A DNA stretch of 64,000 bases, from positions 6,452,119-6,516,118 of the forward strand of contig QVOM02000021.1 of NCBI GenBank assembly GCA_003586115.2, written 5' to 3'. A model generated the notes under the pieces. It made no database searches, was not told where the DNA came from, and was given only the letters and a program-made list of their open reading frames with translations. The translations under genes and the position numbers were made by a program. Position 1 is the first letter of the stretch, and every line of letters starts with the position of its first letter. Below, in pieces: positions 1 to 12,403 of the stretch. Source of the DNA: Salvator merianae (taxonomy: Eukaryota; Chordata; Lepidosauria; Squamata; Teiidae).

Positions 1-246
1 GTTCTCAGAACTATAGAACATAGCCCAACAGCCCAAAAACTACTACAAATGAGATAGAAATAGAATTGCTTAAACTTAGGCAAATAAGTTTTCTGTGGCA
101 GAAAATACAGAATATCACATTTCTACATTCCCCACAACCACTCTGCAAGTCTCTAGTGCAACCACAGAACTGACTATCATAACAGGCAGCATATTGTCCT
201 CAGTGATGTGAGGTTATTCTCTGCAGTTTCCTACCATTCTTCTGTA

Positions 247-254
247 TATAAAAG
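247..254 (+). promoter_or_regulatory. TATA-like box at the head of unit A
   Basis: TATAAAAG follows a conserved block with CTTCTG and precedes GCAGTAA. The same box and context recur in units C and D about 3 kb upstream of exon 1. It could be the core promoter of an untranslated leader exon, but no start site can be proven from sequence. Confidence 0.3.
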
Positions 255-1761
255 CAGTAACAGTAGATGGTAGCAGAACAACAAAGCTTCAGTTCTAGAA
301 ATGTTTGGGCCTTTTTGCACCAATGAGCTTCAGAACTGTACCTCAGTGGAAGGCTTGTGCAAGCAAGATGATGCTAATTTTTTGGAATTTCCCAGGCATC
401 TGCCCAGGACTCACCTGCTGGGACACAAGGAGCCCCATTCATTCCCAGCTGCACAGCAGCCCTGGGATATAGGAAACTATGATGGAGCATGGAGCAGGTG
501 CGTTCACCATTCATTGTACCTTGCCCTAAACTGCTCCTATCTGCCCCTCCTCTGCCCCTCCCCTTGCTCTTGATGTCAAAGAGGACCTGCCCATACCATG
601 CAGAATCTAAGGTTTGCTTTGAGTGATATGCTAAGACCAAATCAGAGTTTGGCACAAACCTGCTCAGTGGACATGAATAATGAGTCTGGTGTCTGTATAA
701 CTACCAGATTGTTCTCACTGATATTGTTGATAACATTGTTGTTTTAATTGTTGCAACCTGCCCTTAGACCTTCGGGTATTGGGTGGGCTAAAAATGCAAA
801 TAAATAAATAAATAAATAAATAAATAAAGATTCTTGGAGATTCTGATCATCTGGAGACAGATGATCTCAAAGAGGTGATTTCTGAAACCTTGCAGGTAGT
901 GAAGTCCAGGATAGTGTCTGCAGCCTGAATGTGTCCTGTGCTTCCATCCTTCTCCCTTTCCCAGATCCAGCCATCCCTCTTACCATTCACTGCAGATGTT
1001 GCATTTCCTCTCATTTCCTTTCCTGGCTGCTGATAAGGGCTGATGGGAACTGCTAGTGATTTTGAGAATTCAAGGTTGTGTAATATTATTATTATTATTA
1101 TTATTGCTATATTGTTATGCTTTTTTATTTAAACTGAGATCTATGTGTGCTGTTCTCCCTTCCCCTTTTATTTGTGGAGAAACTGTCCTATAAGATTCAT
1201 GAAAATTTGGAAGAAGAAATTAGCAGGTTCCAGAGCCCATCCAAAATGCTCAAACAAGCAATGACATGGGGAGAAGGAATACCACACCGATCCTAATTTA
1301 TGCTCCCACCCTGGAATCATTTTGGGTCTCGTCTTATATTAAGCTAACCTTCAAGCCAAGGCTTGAAGAATAAACCCCAGTGTACTTTGGGAGAACTCAA
1401 GGAAATTCTAATGAAGAGTTCTGTAATCAGCGGTATTGACCCTCAGCACCACCACCATCTGCATCCATTATCGATTTCATAATGCCCCCCCTTCCTTCCC
1501 TTCCCCTCCCCTCCCAAAATCTGTTGGTTTTAGAAAAGCCTTAGAAAGGAAAAGTGAATTTGCTCGAGTCTCCATAGCAGATTTCTTTGAGTCAGCTGGG
1601 TGAAGAAAAAGCTACTGTTTAGTTCTTTGTGTTCCTGAATTGGTTGAAGTAGTTCTCCAATCATGTGGATTTAAGGGAACATCCAGCTTTCTGGTCAGTA
1701 GAGCTGGTGATGTTTGTTTTCAGAAGGATCCTTGTAAATTCGTCAGATGCTTTGTTAAAGG
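255..1761. other. Upstream region of copy A
   Basis: No gene is seen. At 310-345 a fragment of a GGGCC-type transposon terminus (GGGCCTTTTTGCACC) joins sequence homologous to 9,970, 20,715 and 31,225. An L2-like tail with an (AAAT)n run lies at about 725-828. A (TTA)n run lies near 1,083-1,106. The remainder (840-1,760) is collinear with the corresponding stretch of units B, C and D, ending in the exon-1 region. Confidence 0.6.
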
Positions 1762-2283
1762 ATGAAGAGCACTTTGAAAGGAGAAGTAAATCTCTCTCTT
1801 AAAAAACTGCTTTTTCTCTCATTATGGTCTCCACCCTATTTATTAACCCAGTAAAAACAAATAGGTTTTTTGCATGATTTAATATCTGTAGAATTAATGC
1901 AATCCTAATTCTTTTTATGTTCACTGAACTGAGAAGAAATGTTCCAATTCTAGGAAAATTTGCTCTGCGGTGTTCCTGTGGCTCCTGAGCACTGTTGGGC
2001 AGGTATGCAGGTATCGATGGCACCTCTGAAGGGCGTCATGTGACTATTCTCCTCTACAGCCTCCAGCACAGGTGAGGCTGGTGACAGGGATGCTTGGGCC
2101 TTTGACTCTTCATCTGATTTCCCCTGTCCTGCAGCAAGGGCTGAGTGGTCACGGCATCAGAAGCAACTGTGCAGATAAGATTGGATGTCAGGATAAGGGC
2201 AGCATTGGAAGCAGCTGAGCTGCCCCAGAAATTGGAAATTTTAGTCCCACAGCTTAGACATTTGGCTCAGCTGTGACCCCGAA

Positions 2284-2358
2284 ATGTTCCTGAACTATAA
2301 CCCCCATCATTCCTTGAGATTGGCATAGGACGATGGGAATTATTGTATGGGAACATCT
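2284..2358. repeat. Short hairpin element in intron 1 (copy A)
   Basis: An imperfect inverted repeat has ATGTTCCTGAACTATAAC at one end and its approximate complement ending GGGAACATCT at the other. The same hairpin sits in intron 1 of every unit: 12,808-12,884 and 14,325-14,396 (unit B), 22,719-22,790 (C) and 32,791-32,862 (D). A related one lies at about 27,757-27,870. It therefore predates the array duplications. It resembles the small palindromic elements common in squamate genomes. Confidence 0.6.
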
Positions 2359-2414
2359 GGATGGACACAGTTGAGGAGGGTGGTCTGGATAGGACAAGCT
2401 TGAAATAACTCTTA

Positions 2415-4394
2415 GGGCGCAATCAGACATTGTCAGTTTAATCCGTATTGGGGGAGAACCAGGATCCACTATGTATTCTGATCGTTCCCACATTTGTATT
2501 TTATCACAAACTCAATTCAGACTTGCTCATTCTCTCTCCTCATTTTTCCTGTATTCAGCATGGGGAGACTGTCTCCACACTCACCTAATTCCCCTCTCTG
2601 TGCAGTCAGTGATTGCATGCAGTCGCAACGTTCACATTTTAACTTCACAGGGGCAGGAAAGTCAAATGCAACCCTCTGTATTTCCTTGCTGAGGCAAAAG
2701 AACATAGATTCCCTTGGTGGCATTGCTGGTCACGTGTTGTTTCCTCCTTCTCCTCCTCCATTCTGTTTCCACCCAAGCACAACTTCAATTCCACATTGAC
2801 CATACAATAAAGCTTCTTAAAGAGCAGATCTCAATTTCTGCTCCTTTGAAATTGTATTTTTGGACAATTGCACAATTTCAGAGTAGTGTACAAGTGGGGA
2901 GAGATCATTGAAAGGGGGGGAAGGTGTGTGTGGGTCCATTATCTTGATAGAGAAGTTAATGGTCTGCAAATGGACTCCGCTTCACCTCCCCGCAAGACCA
3001 TAGTGGCATGTGTCCCACTATGTGGCTATGTGTCCCACAGTGACATGGATTATTTGTTGGGGTAAGAGGATTGCACCACCAAACAAGTGCAGCTGAGGTG
3101 TACACCAACTGGCATGCACACACACCCCTAGCATTGTTGAAGAAAGCTGTACTGTGTTGTTTGCCCTAGAGCTGCTGGAGCACAGTGCCAATTTTGTGTA
3201 AAAGTCCTCTTTTAATGAAAGTAAAATGGAGGAAACGTTGGGCCTTTTCGCACTGAGCTCCGTAGTCCGTTCCCAGTAGTTGGCTTCGGACCGGAGGGGT
3301 TGGAGAACGCTGGCTGCTATTCGCACTCCCAGCCAGAGGAATGGACCTGAAGCTGACCAGCAGAGGGAACAATGCGAATGGCATCCGCTAGTTCGGTACC
3401 ACACTCCGTAACATCGTGCTCCGCTTCGTAACCAGAGGGTTCCTTGTGGAACCGGCTTCGTAACGGCAGCTAGGCTGCCATGCCCAAAGGGCTATCCCGG
3501 GCACGAAGCATCGGACCGGGGTATGAAGCATCGGACCGGGGTACGAAGCTTTGGACCACGCATGCGCAGCCGCGCCAGCCACGCCCGGCCACCATTTCAA
3601 ACGCGAAAAGGAGTGCGAAAGCACCGTGCCCGATCTTCACTCCATCGCGCAGGTCGGAATGAAGACAAGCTTTTACTTGTCTAGCCTTACCCAGGATCAG
3701 GTACGAATCGGGTACGATGTGGTTTGGATTGGGTGAGGCGCGCGCCCGCGGCAGTGCGAAAGCTCCGTTCCAGCGAATGGACAAAAACGTTCCACCGCTG
3801 TAGTGCGAAAAGGTCCAATGTGTCCTTCTTGCAGAGACAGAAAAGAAAAGAAAATGGAGTGAAAGGAGGAGGTATGCATTTTGAGAATGGACAGTGGGGG
3901 CCAGCCAACTAGAGAACAGGGTGTTCCCAAGGTAAATGACAGAGAGCTTCCACTGCATCTTCTCTTCTGTAAAAAAAATTCAAACAGTAATAAAATCAGT
4001 TTGAAGGCGCAAAAGAGGACAACGTGGCGGAAACCAGGCAATATATGCCAGGGGCTGTTCACTCTTTCTACCCGGATTGTGATGTTCTCACCCTACTGAA
4101 TAAAACGCCCGTAACAAAGTATGTTATTAGACGGGAGGAAATGGGGAGCCCTCCCTCTGGGCACCCAAAACAGTACAGTACCCTCCAAAAAGAGTCTACT
4201 TGCACATTCTCATGTTGCAAAGTAAAATGGGCTAATGATCTGCAATGGACGGAGAACTCACTTAATCTGAATGCACAGTAGTCCTGATTTAGGCAATTTA
4301 GTTTGAAAAAACTACAGAATGGCAAAACCAAGTCTGGTCACTGGGAATGGAAGACGAACTGCAAACTGATGAAATGCCATGTCAGACCATGGCC
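2415..4394 (+). mobile_element. Harbinger-like non-autonomous element in intron 1 of copy A, with a nested insertion
   Basis: The element is flanked by TTA at 2,412-2,414 and 4,395-4,397. Its ends are imperfect inverted repeats beginning GGGCGCAATCAGACA and, on the other strand, GGCCATGGTCTGACA. A 3-bp TTA/TAA duplication with a GG-starting terminus fits the PIF/Harbinger superfamily. It carries no transposase frame. It is homologous to 22,850-24,034 in copy C, to 32,921-34,088 in copy D (where it is inverted), and to 37,460-38,589. It is longer here because another element lies inside at about 3,246-3,815. Confidence 0.75.
3246..3815. mobile_element. CpG-rich MITE-like element nested in the Harbinger-like element
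   Basis: The ends are inverted repeats reading CCTTTTCGCACT inward on the left and AGTGCGAAAAGG on the right. The interior is much more CpG- and GC-rich than the flanks, with repeated GGACCGGGGTA(T/C)GAAGC motifs around 3,511-3,548. No matching target duplication could be fixed with certainty. The long frames within it are a by-product of base composition. The element is absent from the C and D homologues. Confidence 0.6.
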
Positions 4395-6060
4395 TTAGCT
4401 GCTTTTTCATGATCCTGTCTCAGATCTTTTCCTGGTATGCAGTTTGGGTTTTTTTAAAAGCAAACACAATTGCTTCAATAAAGCAAGCACAGTGCTAAAG
4501 GAAGTCCTCAAAGCTTTTTTGTGACACATACAGACAAAGAATGATCAAACAAAATGGGGAAAGGGTGACATTTACATAGGCTTAACACTGGTCACCCAAC
4601 AAAGCCTGCTTAAAGATTGCTTTCAGGGAAGCACAACAACATTTCCCTTAAAATTTCCCTTAAAATTGTATTGCATGTATCACGTGTTTTATTCAGCATG
4701 GGAATTGAAATATAGGCCAACACTCTGTTCTAATGAAAAATAAAAGGAAGGGGCTGAGTAGCCAGCCGATATCGTCAATAGATAAGCAATATGGGAATTG
4801 GTGCCGATATCATCAGCGTAACTGCATTTAAAAAACATAAGTATATGCAGAGCTATACTTTAATAATCTGAATTCTTCTTACAAATACATACTAGAATTG
4901 TTTTTTTTCCAGTTTTGTAACCTATTTTTATATTGCTTCATGTTTCAGATTTGTCCTTATATAATCAAACAAATCCTGGTAGGTTCTTTTCTAGAGAAGT
5001 GAAAACTGGAAATTGCTCAAAAATCCACAAACACAAATTGTTGTCATCTGAAATGAAACAGAAGCATATTTGATCTGTCCTTGGCTGACCTGATTGCTCT
5101 TTAGTTCACATATTTGTGGTTGCACTGAACCTTCCTTTAAATGTTATGACTATTCTTCTGTTTGTGCCCATGCTCAGGTTTAAGTACCAGTCACAGTGTA
5201 CATGTTCAGTCTGGCGGCTGCTGATGTTCTCCTTGTAAGTGTGTTGCCTTTTAAAAGATCCGGCCATTTATAAGCAACAACTGGGTTCTTGGCCCTGAAA
5301 TGTATTGTTTTGTTATCCCTACCTTCTTCAGCAACCTGTACTGCTCTATACTGCTGATGACGGCTGTTAGCGTCAATCGCTTCCTGGCAGTGGTATACCT
5401 GATGCAGGTACCACGATGGTCTGCGGTGCCATCTGGATGTTTGCCCTAGCTAAGGTGATACCCCTGTTTATCACTGAGCAGACAATGCAAATAAGTCAGT
5501 TAAATATTATTTACCTAGTATGGTACATTAGTTATCTCCATGATTATGAAAACATTTCAGTACTGTTTTAGCGCATTATCTATCTATCTTCTCTTTTCTA
5601 CCTTCACTAATCACTGTAACTTATATGTGTATTATAAGAGAGCTTTCTTCTTCCAATATAGTTGCCAAGCCAGGTAAAAGGAAATGTTCCATCCTCTTAT
5701 GTGCCACTGTTTTGTGTTCTTTTATTGTTTGCTTTGCTCCAACAAATATTCTGATGCTGGCTGAAAATATTAGTTTTTCACCCGAAATTCTGTATTTTTC
5801 TTACACATTAGCTCTCTGTGTTGGTACCAAAAACTGTTACTTTGATCCCTTAATTTATTATTATGCCTCCTCAGTTTATCAAGGACAGTGTGGAATCTCC
5901 TGTTTAAGAAAAAAAACATTTGAATCTTAAGAAAAGCTTGCAGACCATGGGAAGAACTGCAGACACTTTTTCTAATGATGCAAACAAGTTGCCTCAAGTA
6001 CATTATCCTACAGTTGAAGCTGATACCAATAATCCTTAAACAAGGGCATTACACACTGTA

Positions 6061-6260
6061 GGGGAGATTCTGCACCAGCTGATATACTGGACCAGCAAAT
6101 GTACTAGGAACCTTCCTTCCACATGCTGGTGAAATCTACTATTCCAAATGGTGGTGCAATCTAAGGGCATCATGGGCATCCCCTAGACCGCAACAGGATG
6201 TGGAAGGCAGATGCCTGGTGCACCTGCTGATCTGCTATAGCAGCCAGTGCAGAATCGCTC
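6061..6260. mobile_element. Small inverted-repeat transposon (MITE), unit A
   Basis: The left end GGGGAGATTCTGCAC is mirrored by GTGCAGAATCGC on the right. Inner parts also pair: TACTGGACCAGCAAATGTAC against a CTGCTGATCTGC-type segment. The same element sits at the same place in unit B (16,115-16,314) and D (35,754-35,953), is missing from C, and has a solo relative at 55,910-56,012. The insertion predates the duplications; C lost it with neighbouring sequence. Confidence 0.65.
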
Positions 6261-7239
6261 TAGAGGACATTACTATCTCTGTCTTCAGTGTTCAGGTATT
6301 GTGTTTCTCCAGAAGACACCATAAACAGTATATTGCTTATTTATGCCACAGCTTGCCATTTACAGCCCTCTTGATGATTAACTCTAATTGTAAGTTCAGA
6401 CAAGATATTTTGGTCACCTTCTGGGCGAATCTGAGCCAGAGATTCCATACATTATTTTCCAAAAGTCGTCCTTGCACTTCTTTGAGGCTGGTTTCCATTT
6501 CCTCTTCCCCATGGAGATTTTCAGCGCTTTAGGGGTGACCTTTCCCGAGCAGAGGATGGATTCTGGCAGAAGGGAGGTGGGATTCTGCTGATGTTGCAGC
6601 CTCCCATGTCTTGAGTCGATTATTGTGCCAACTGCGTAATTGTCCAGTCAGGCAGTTTGTTCATCATATCACCACATAGCCGGTCAAAGCATAGGAGCTA
6701 CATAGGTTTCAGTGCCATTTAAGTTATAACAATAGAAGTTCCTGCAGCACTACTGAAGCGCCGAAGCTTCTCTTGGCACCACAGAAGAAGTGGTTCATCT
6801 CCTGGATATTTGGGGTGAACCAGGAAGTAACTAAATGGTGCGAAGGGTACCAATGGGAACAGAGAGACTCAGAAATCAGTACCAATGGGAACAGAGAGAT
6901 TTGAAAATCAGCCAATCAATGAGGCAGGAGGAAGGCTGGCATGACAGACCAATGAATGTGTTCCACCCATTGTTAAGGAAGTTGTTGCCAGCTTTCAAGT
7001 CGCCTACAGTGCACAGTGGGGTGGGAAAGTGTGGGTGATGATGCGGTTCATTGGAGTGATGTTTGAATGCGGAAATTTGCTTGCGCTTACAAATAATTCA
7101 GCTGCTCGTTTGCATGTGGATAAAAACAGGCTTGTCTGATCGCACCATAAATCTTGATGGCTAGACTGGCAATTGACTGGTTTGGTACTCTGAAAATTGA
7201 CCCTTTCCAAGGAGCTAGGATAAGCAGAGGTACAGTACA

Positions 7240-7768
7240 GACACAGGAAGGGCCTGTTCGCACTTAACGAGAAGAACGTTCCAGGACACTCGCTAGTCCA
7301 GAGCATTCACACCTGCAAACAACCGCAGCTGACTTGAAACCTAGTGAAGCCCACCTGATGCTCACCTGAAGCCAAATAGCACTGGTCAAGAACGTTGTAG
7401 TCTGGAAGCTGACTTGCATGATCAGATACAGATCAGGATATTTGTGTTTGCACCACTTTCTGTTGTGGAATGGTGGCAGGACGGGGACTGCATGGCCACG
7501 CAGGCACCATCAGATGGTTCGGATGCAGGTTCTGACTTTGGGGTCCAGACTCTGGCAGCCATTACAGACACAAGTCTGGACATAGCTCCTCTCGGTTTGA
7601 ACCCAGCTACCTTGCTAGTGCATTCCCATTCGCATTGCTCCCTCTGCTGGCCAGCTGGCAAACAGTTCCATTGCTGACAAGTGCGAATACTCATCACCGT
7701 ACCTGATCATGGCCGGGCCAAACCCTACTAATTAGAATGTTATACTGTTGTAAGTGGGAAAACGGCCA
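7240..7768. mobile_element. Unit A-specific insertion with GGGCCTGTTCGCACTT terminus
   Basis: Units B and C run straight across this site (GAGGCACAGAATGTGT at about 16,751 and GAGGTACTGTATGGGC at about 26,138), while unit A gains some 530 bases. The left part begins GGGCCTGTTCGCACTT, and AAGTGCGAATACTC near 7,679-7,692 looks like the opposite end. That makes it a member of the same loose family as the elements at 3,246, 13,691, 19,198 and 29,634. Extra sequence beyond the right end is unexplained. Confidence 0.5.
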
Positions 7769-7834
7769 GAGTGTTCTGTTCTCAGTCATGCTGCCTTTTG
7801 CAACTGGTGGAATTATTGTTGTTGTTGCCACCAC

Positions 7835-7878
<44 letters not shown>

Positions 7879-9679
7879 TGTTAAATTATTGCACTTGCTC
7901 AATGATGGTGTTTATGATATTTCCTGAACCATTTATCTTACTCTTCAGCATTTATCTGATCTCTTAAATCCAATGACTTTCTGAAAAGGGAAGGTTATTT
8001 CTTTCTCCTCTGACGAGAACATGTGGAGACCTCCAGAAAGAACGACCTTGATTCAGATAATAAAGAGTTGGAACTGTGGCATTTATGACACAGAAGGCGG
8101 CACCTTATCCACACTGGCTGGCTTACATTGCAAATGCCACATCCCCACACTGGATGCCTGAATCAGGTTGACGTTCCTCAGGTGGAGTGGAAGTGGCCCA
8201 TGTGGGTCCACATTTGATTACGCCCTCTTGAGCGCATCTTCCATGACTGCCTCTCTGCTTCAGCACTTGGAGAGGGTGGTCCTATGCTCCCATAACTGCA
8301 AGACATGTGATTTTGGGAAGCATTATGCAACATCATGTGGAACCACCCGTGTTTGGGAAACCCAGAGTTTTGGAGTAAAACTCTGAGTAAAACACATGAG
8401 GGAATCCCCAGATGGTCCTGCCCTTATGCCCTTTTGTTCCCTTAAATACACAGAGTAGCCAGAGTAGTGTTAAAAAAGAGTCATAACCCAAGGCCTTCAG
8501 TAGGTGTGACTTTACTCTGCTGGCAAGGGACTCCTGGTTTAGGCAACTCTGCTGTCACTCGCTGCACTCATGGCACCAGTTGTCTTTGGAAAGAAGCTTG
8601 ATGGCTCCACTGCTGTTGCTGAGGCTGCAGTTCCCAAAACGGCCTGGACAGAAATGCGGCCCCACCTCAGGGTACAAGATTTGTCCTTGCTTCTCATGTA
8701 CTCAGCTTTTTCAGACTTTGGAGAGACACTGAAGTCTCCCCAGTGGAGAGTGATGTGGAGACAAACAATTGTCCATGCCTCTCCCATGTGTTTTTTTATG
8801 GTCTGTAAAGGCATAGCCTTTGTCCATCCCTAGATAGGCTTCTAAGAGATCCAGTGCTATACAGCACCTCTGGCCACACTTTCTGGAGTTACTCTCGATC
8901 AGGATAGCATGATACTGTCTGGGACGTTTTCTGGGAAAGGCAAAGGGCACAGAGAAACCTGTCATGTAAGCCCCTTCTATGATATTTCTCAAAATGTTTC
9001 AATAGCCCTTCATTACATCATATTTTAAGATGAAGGAGGAGGAGGAGGAGGAACAGAGTACTTCATAATGAATCCAGGAGCCCCTCAGTGTCTCTGATTA
9101 AATAACAAGGCTTGACTAATGTAAATAAGCTTTGGAGTCTAATTTCATTTAATTGAGAGGGATTTCCTAACCACTTTTTTCTTCTGAAGTGCTCAGACTA
9201 TGCACACAGGCATAATTCTAAACATCAGAATAGTTTAAACTATTATGCCAGCTGGTCTCCTTTAACTGCAATGTTAGTTAATTATTACTGGCTAGATTGG
9301 GTAACAGAGCAATATGTTAATCATACATCACGCTATATACTTTGATTTGCAACAGGAGCCTCTAACGCAGGGGTCTGAAAGAATCACTGTCTACATGTTC
9401 CTGAGAATACAGCTCCCAGGATTCCACTCCCAGTGAGGCTGTCATGGCCTGTTGCAATTAGAATACTGGGATCAGACCAGGACACAGTTTAACTCTAATC
9501 AGTACCAGTGGGGTGAGTCTGAACCCCAAACAAATTAAAGTGTACTTCTATTTTTGGATAGAGCTTGAAAAAACTGATTATGGAGCACAATCTTATAATT
9601 ATAGGACAGCCCTGGGGAAAATTTCCAGTAAAACGTATTTGTAGAGAGTCGAGAACAAGCGAAAATATTGCCTTTGTCT

Positions 9680-9790
9680 TCTGCTTGAGAATGCCCAGAA
9701 GCAATTGGGGGGGGGGCACTGTGTGAAATAGGATGCTGGACTACATGGGCCATGGCCTAATCCAGCAAGGCTCCTCTTATCTTCTTATAT
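9680..9790 (+). mobile_element. CR1 LINE 3'-end fragment
   Basis: The stretch from CTTGAGAATGCCCAGAAGCAATT to CAGCAAGGCTCCTCTTA matches the 3' ends at 59,700-59,805 (same strand) and 49,980-50,095 (opposite strand). The latter is continuous with CR1 reverse-transcriptase sequence. A run of ten G lies inside. Confidence 0.65.
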
Positions 9791-12303
9791 TCCTTTTCCA
9801 CTTATGAGAGTAGACCACGTTGAGTGCACACCAGATTCTCCCATTGTCATCCTGGTATGCAAGTTGGGGGGAGCATGGAAGCAGAATCACTTTGGCATCA
9901 ACCTCACATGGCCATATAGCCAAAGAGTTCCTCTTCGTTGCCCAAAGCAGCAAGGAGTTTACCAGCTGTACTTCAGAACTGTACCTCAGTGGTACAGTTT
10001 GGCTTGTGCAGGCAAGGTGACCTGTTTTCTGGAATTTCCCAGGCATCTGCCCAGTGCTGCAGCTGCTGGGAAACAAGGCAGCACTGTTCACTCCCAGCTG
10101 CGTAGCAACCTGGGATATAGAAATCAGTGAAGGAGCGTGGAGCAGGTGTGTTCACCATTCAGTGTACCTTGCCCTCACTTGCCCCTCACCTTGCCCTTGA
10201 TGTAAAAGAGGACTGGGCTTGCACAATGCAGCACCAACACTTCAGGCTTCCTTTGGGTGATTTGCCAAGAGCAAATCACAGTTTGGCACAAGTCTACTCT
10301 GTGGACATGAATATTTAGTTTGGTGTCTGTGTAACTATCATATTGTTCTCACAGATGTTGTTGATAATGATTCTTGGAGATTATGATCATTTGTAGACAG
10401 ATTATCTCAAAGAAGTGATTTCTTTTCTTTTTTCTTTTGGGTGCAGGTTCACTGTTTTATTGCTTTCAAAGTATGAATGGTTGCAGCATTGTGAAAGAAA
10501 ATATATTTCACTTCAGAATATTGCTTATTCCTAAGCAACTGCCTTCAAATACAAGGAAACAATTGATTATCAAATTCAAATTGATGTTTAATAATAGATG
10601 AAGACTGAATCTTTAATCAGGTGGCAGATCTAGATAAGTGCTGTGTGTACTTTCTGGGGACACAAAAAATGGGTTTTTCTTTTATTGGACATTTAAGATA
10701 TATTACAAGTAAAATGTAGAAAAAGAAATAAGAACAAAAGAACAAAAAGAAAAAGAAAAAGAAAAAGAAAAAGAAAAAAGTAACTTCCAATTTTCCTTTT
10801 GATGATTAAATAAGTATTCATTTTCATACCTCATCCTAAATATTACAACGTCTTCACTTCTTTTGGTAATTCAATAAGGCTTCCCATTTTTTAAAAAAAA
10901 ATTAATGCTTTTTCTTTAATCAATCATAATTTATCATTTTTTCTTCTTCCAAGTCTATCGATTTCACTAGCTAATCTTCCATGGTGGATAACGCTGAATT
11001 CTTCGACCATTATATATATAGCAATCTCTCAGCCAATAATGGGCCACCAAACCCAAAAGAGAAAGTTCTGGTTTCAGTTGTTTATTAGTCTTTAGAATCC
11101 TTTATTATCTGTTGTAGTTTACAGTTTAATCTGTCATCTCTACTCCTATTTGAGTTTCTTCCATTTCTCTTTCAAATTTGTTCAGGAATTCTCTTGCTAT
11201 TTGTATGACATTTAATCAAAACCTTTGTGGCTTCAAGGTAAAAGTCATTCCATTTATCCCATCTAAATAGGATCTATTTCAGCTTCAGTATTTCTGTAAA
11301 AAAAGAAATATTCCTTCTTGAGCAACATCCTAATAGGAAAATCTGCTGGAGACAGTAGTTTTTTCTCTAATATCGTCTTCAGATTTATCAAAAATTATTT
11401 TCCCCTCTGTTCTAGTAATATCAGCTTCGGATATCAGATATCGGATGATCTCAAAGAAGTGATTTCTGAAACCTTGCAGGTAGTGAAGCCCAGGATAGTG
11501 TCAGCACTCTGAACGTGTCCTGCGCTTCCATCTTTGTACCTTTCCCAGATTCAGCCATCCCCGTTAGCATTCATTAAATTCATTTCCACTCAGTTGTGGT
11601 TAACTCCTGGATGCTGATAAGGTCTGTTGGGAACTGCTACTTATTTGTGTATAATTTTTACTACTATGTTATATTTTTTATTTAAACTGAGATCTGTGTG
11701 TCCTCTTCTCCCTTCCCCTTTTATTTTTGGACAAACTGTTATATAAGATTCATGGAAAATTTGGAAAAAATAAATTAGTAGGTTTCAGAGCTTGTCCAAT
11801 ATGTTCAAACAATGACATAGGGAGAAAGAATACCACACTGATCCTGAAATCATTTTCGGTCTCGTCTTACTTTAAGCTAATCCTCAAGCCCAGGCTGGGT
11901 TAAGCATAAACCTTGGTGTCCTTTGAAAGAACGCAAGAAAATACTAATGAAGAATTCTTTAATCAGTGATACTCAGCCTCAGCAGCACCACGGGTAATGC
12001 ATCTACATCCATTATCAGTTTCATAATGCTCTCCCTTCCTTCCCCTCCCCTCACAAAATCTGCTGGTTTTGGAAAAGCCTTAGAAGGAGCATTTTCTCAG
12101 CTCTCTGTAGCACTTTGTTTGTGTCCACAGGGAGAAGGGAAAGCTACTCTTTAGGTCCTTACATTCCAGAATCGGTTGAAGTCGTTCTCCAGTTGTGTCT
12201 GTGGCTCTGGGTCTCCTGTAACAGGCAGCTTTCTGCCCAGTGGAGCTAGTGAAGTTTGTTTTCAGGAGGATCCTTGAAAATTTGCCAGAGTCTTTCTTGA
12301 AAG
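9791..12303. other. Upstream region of unit B
   Basis: The region is collinear with 20,510-22,405 (C) and 31,025-32,506 (D), apart from the LINE insertion at 10,424-11,448. The block that precedes 20,510 in unit C, with its TATA-like box and GGGGC-ended MITE, is missing here; part of it reappears inverted at about 12,988-13,980. No coding exon other than exon 1a is seen. Confidence 0.6.
10424..11448 (-). mobile_element. LINE insertion with 19-bp target duplication, unit B only
   Basis: TCTCAAAGAAGTGATTTCT occurs at 10,405-10,423 and again at 11,449-11,467, enclosing about 1,025 foreign bases. Units A, C and D have only one copy of this target sequence. The left edge is T-rich, and an oligo-A tract of the (AAAAAG)n type lies near 10,739-10,780, as expected for a retroposon inserted on the minus strand. 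Short minus-strand stretches translate to L1-like peptide (such as KWNDFYLEATKV), but no long frame survives. Confidence 0.75.
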
Positions 12304-12403
12304 ATGAAGAGCACTTTGAAAGAAGTAGGTCTCTCTCTAAAAATACTGCTTTTTCTACTCAGTATGGTCTCCACCCTATTTATTAATTCAGCAAGAGCAA
12401 ACA
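12304..12403 (+). CDS. F2R: Unit B exon 1a: upstream copy of the PAR1-like signal-peptide exon
   Basis: ATG at 12,304 opens 33 codons (start MKSTLKEVGLSLKILLFLL) with a hydrophobic core, ending AACA|GTAAGT. The donor is good and the phase is 1, so it could splice to the same exon 2 at 14,962 and predict a 374-residue protein whose junction codon is Asn instead of Asp. One codon is missing relative to the other exon-1 copies. It keeps the upstream GTTTGTTTTCAG|GAGGATCC, which resembles a splice acceptor, whereas exon 1b at 14,017 lacks that sequence. It may be the exon 1 actually used by gene B, an alternative first exon, or a leftover of a lost copy. Only transcript data can decide. Confidence 0.5.

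Larger units (their letters stand above)
1762..5930 (+). pseudogene. F2R: Copy A: decayed PAR1-like receptor pseudogene
   Basis: Both exons of the receptor gene can be traced but neither is usable. Exon 1 begins with ATG at 1,762 in the same context as the other copies, but a small deletion before the internal Met breaks the frame, and the splice donor GTAAGT present in the other copies has been deleted. Exon 2 starts after the acceptor TTTCAG at 4,948. It reads D-L-S-L-Y then N-P-G-R-F-F-S-R-E-V, and reaches a TGA near 5,070 inside what should be the EAEAYLTS segment. Further stops, small deletions (one removes about 30 bases after the VVYPMQ-equivalent near 5,405) and frame changes follow. 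A 101-residue open stretch (5,625-5,930) still reads as loop 3 to helix 7, with FDPLIYYYASS. Intron 1 is swollen by a Harbinger-like element with a second transposon nested inside it. The residual frame is too broken to encode a receptor. Confidence 0.93.
5931..9790. other. 3' flank of copy A
   Basis: No functional gene is seen. The stretch is collinear with 15,987-18,700 (unit B) and 25,695-27,960 (unit C). It contains a MITE at 6,061-6,260, an A-specific insertion at about 7,240-7,768, an (ATT)n microsatellite near 7,838-7,876 and a (GGA)n run near 9,035. It ends in a CR1 3' fragment at about 9,680-9,790. Confidence 0.65.

Noticed and set aside
3470..3958. Long minus-strand frame of 162 codons
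   Set aside because: It falls in the GC-rich nested transposon, where stop codons are rare; no protein features, and absent from homologous units.
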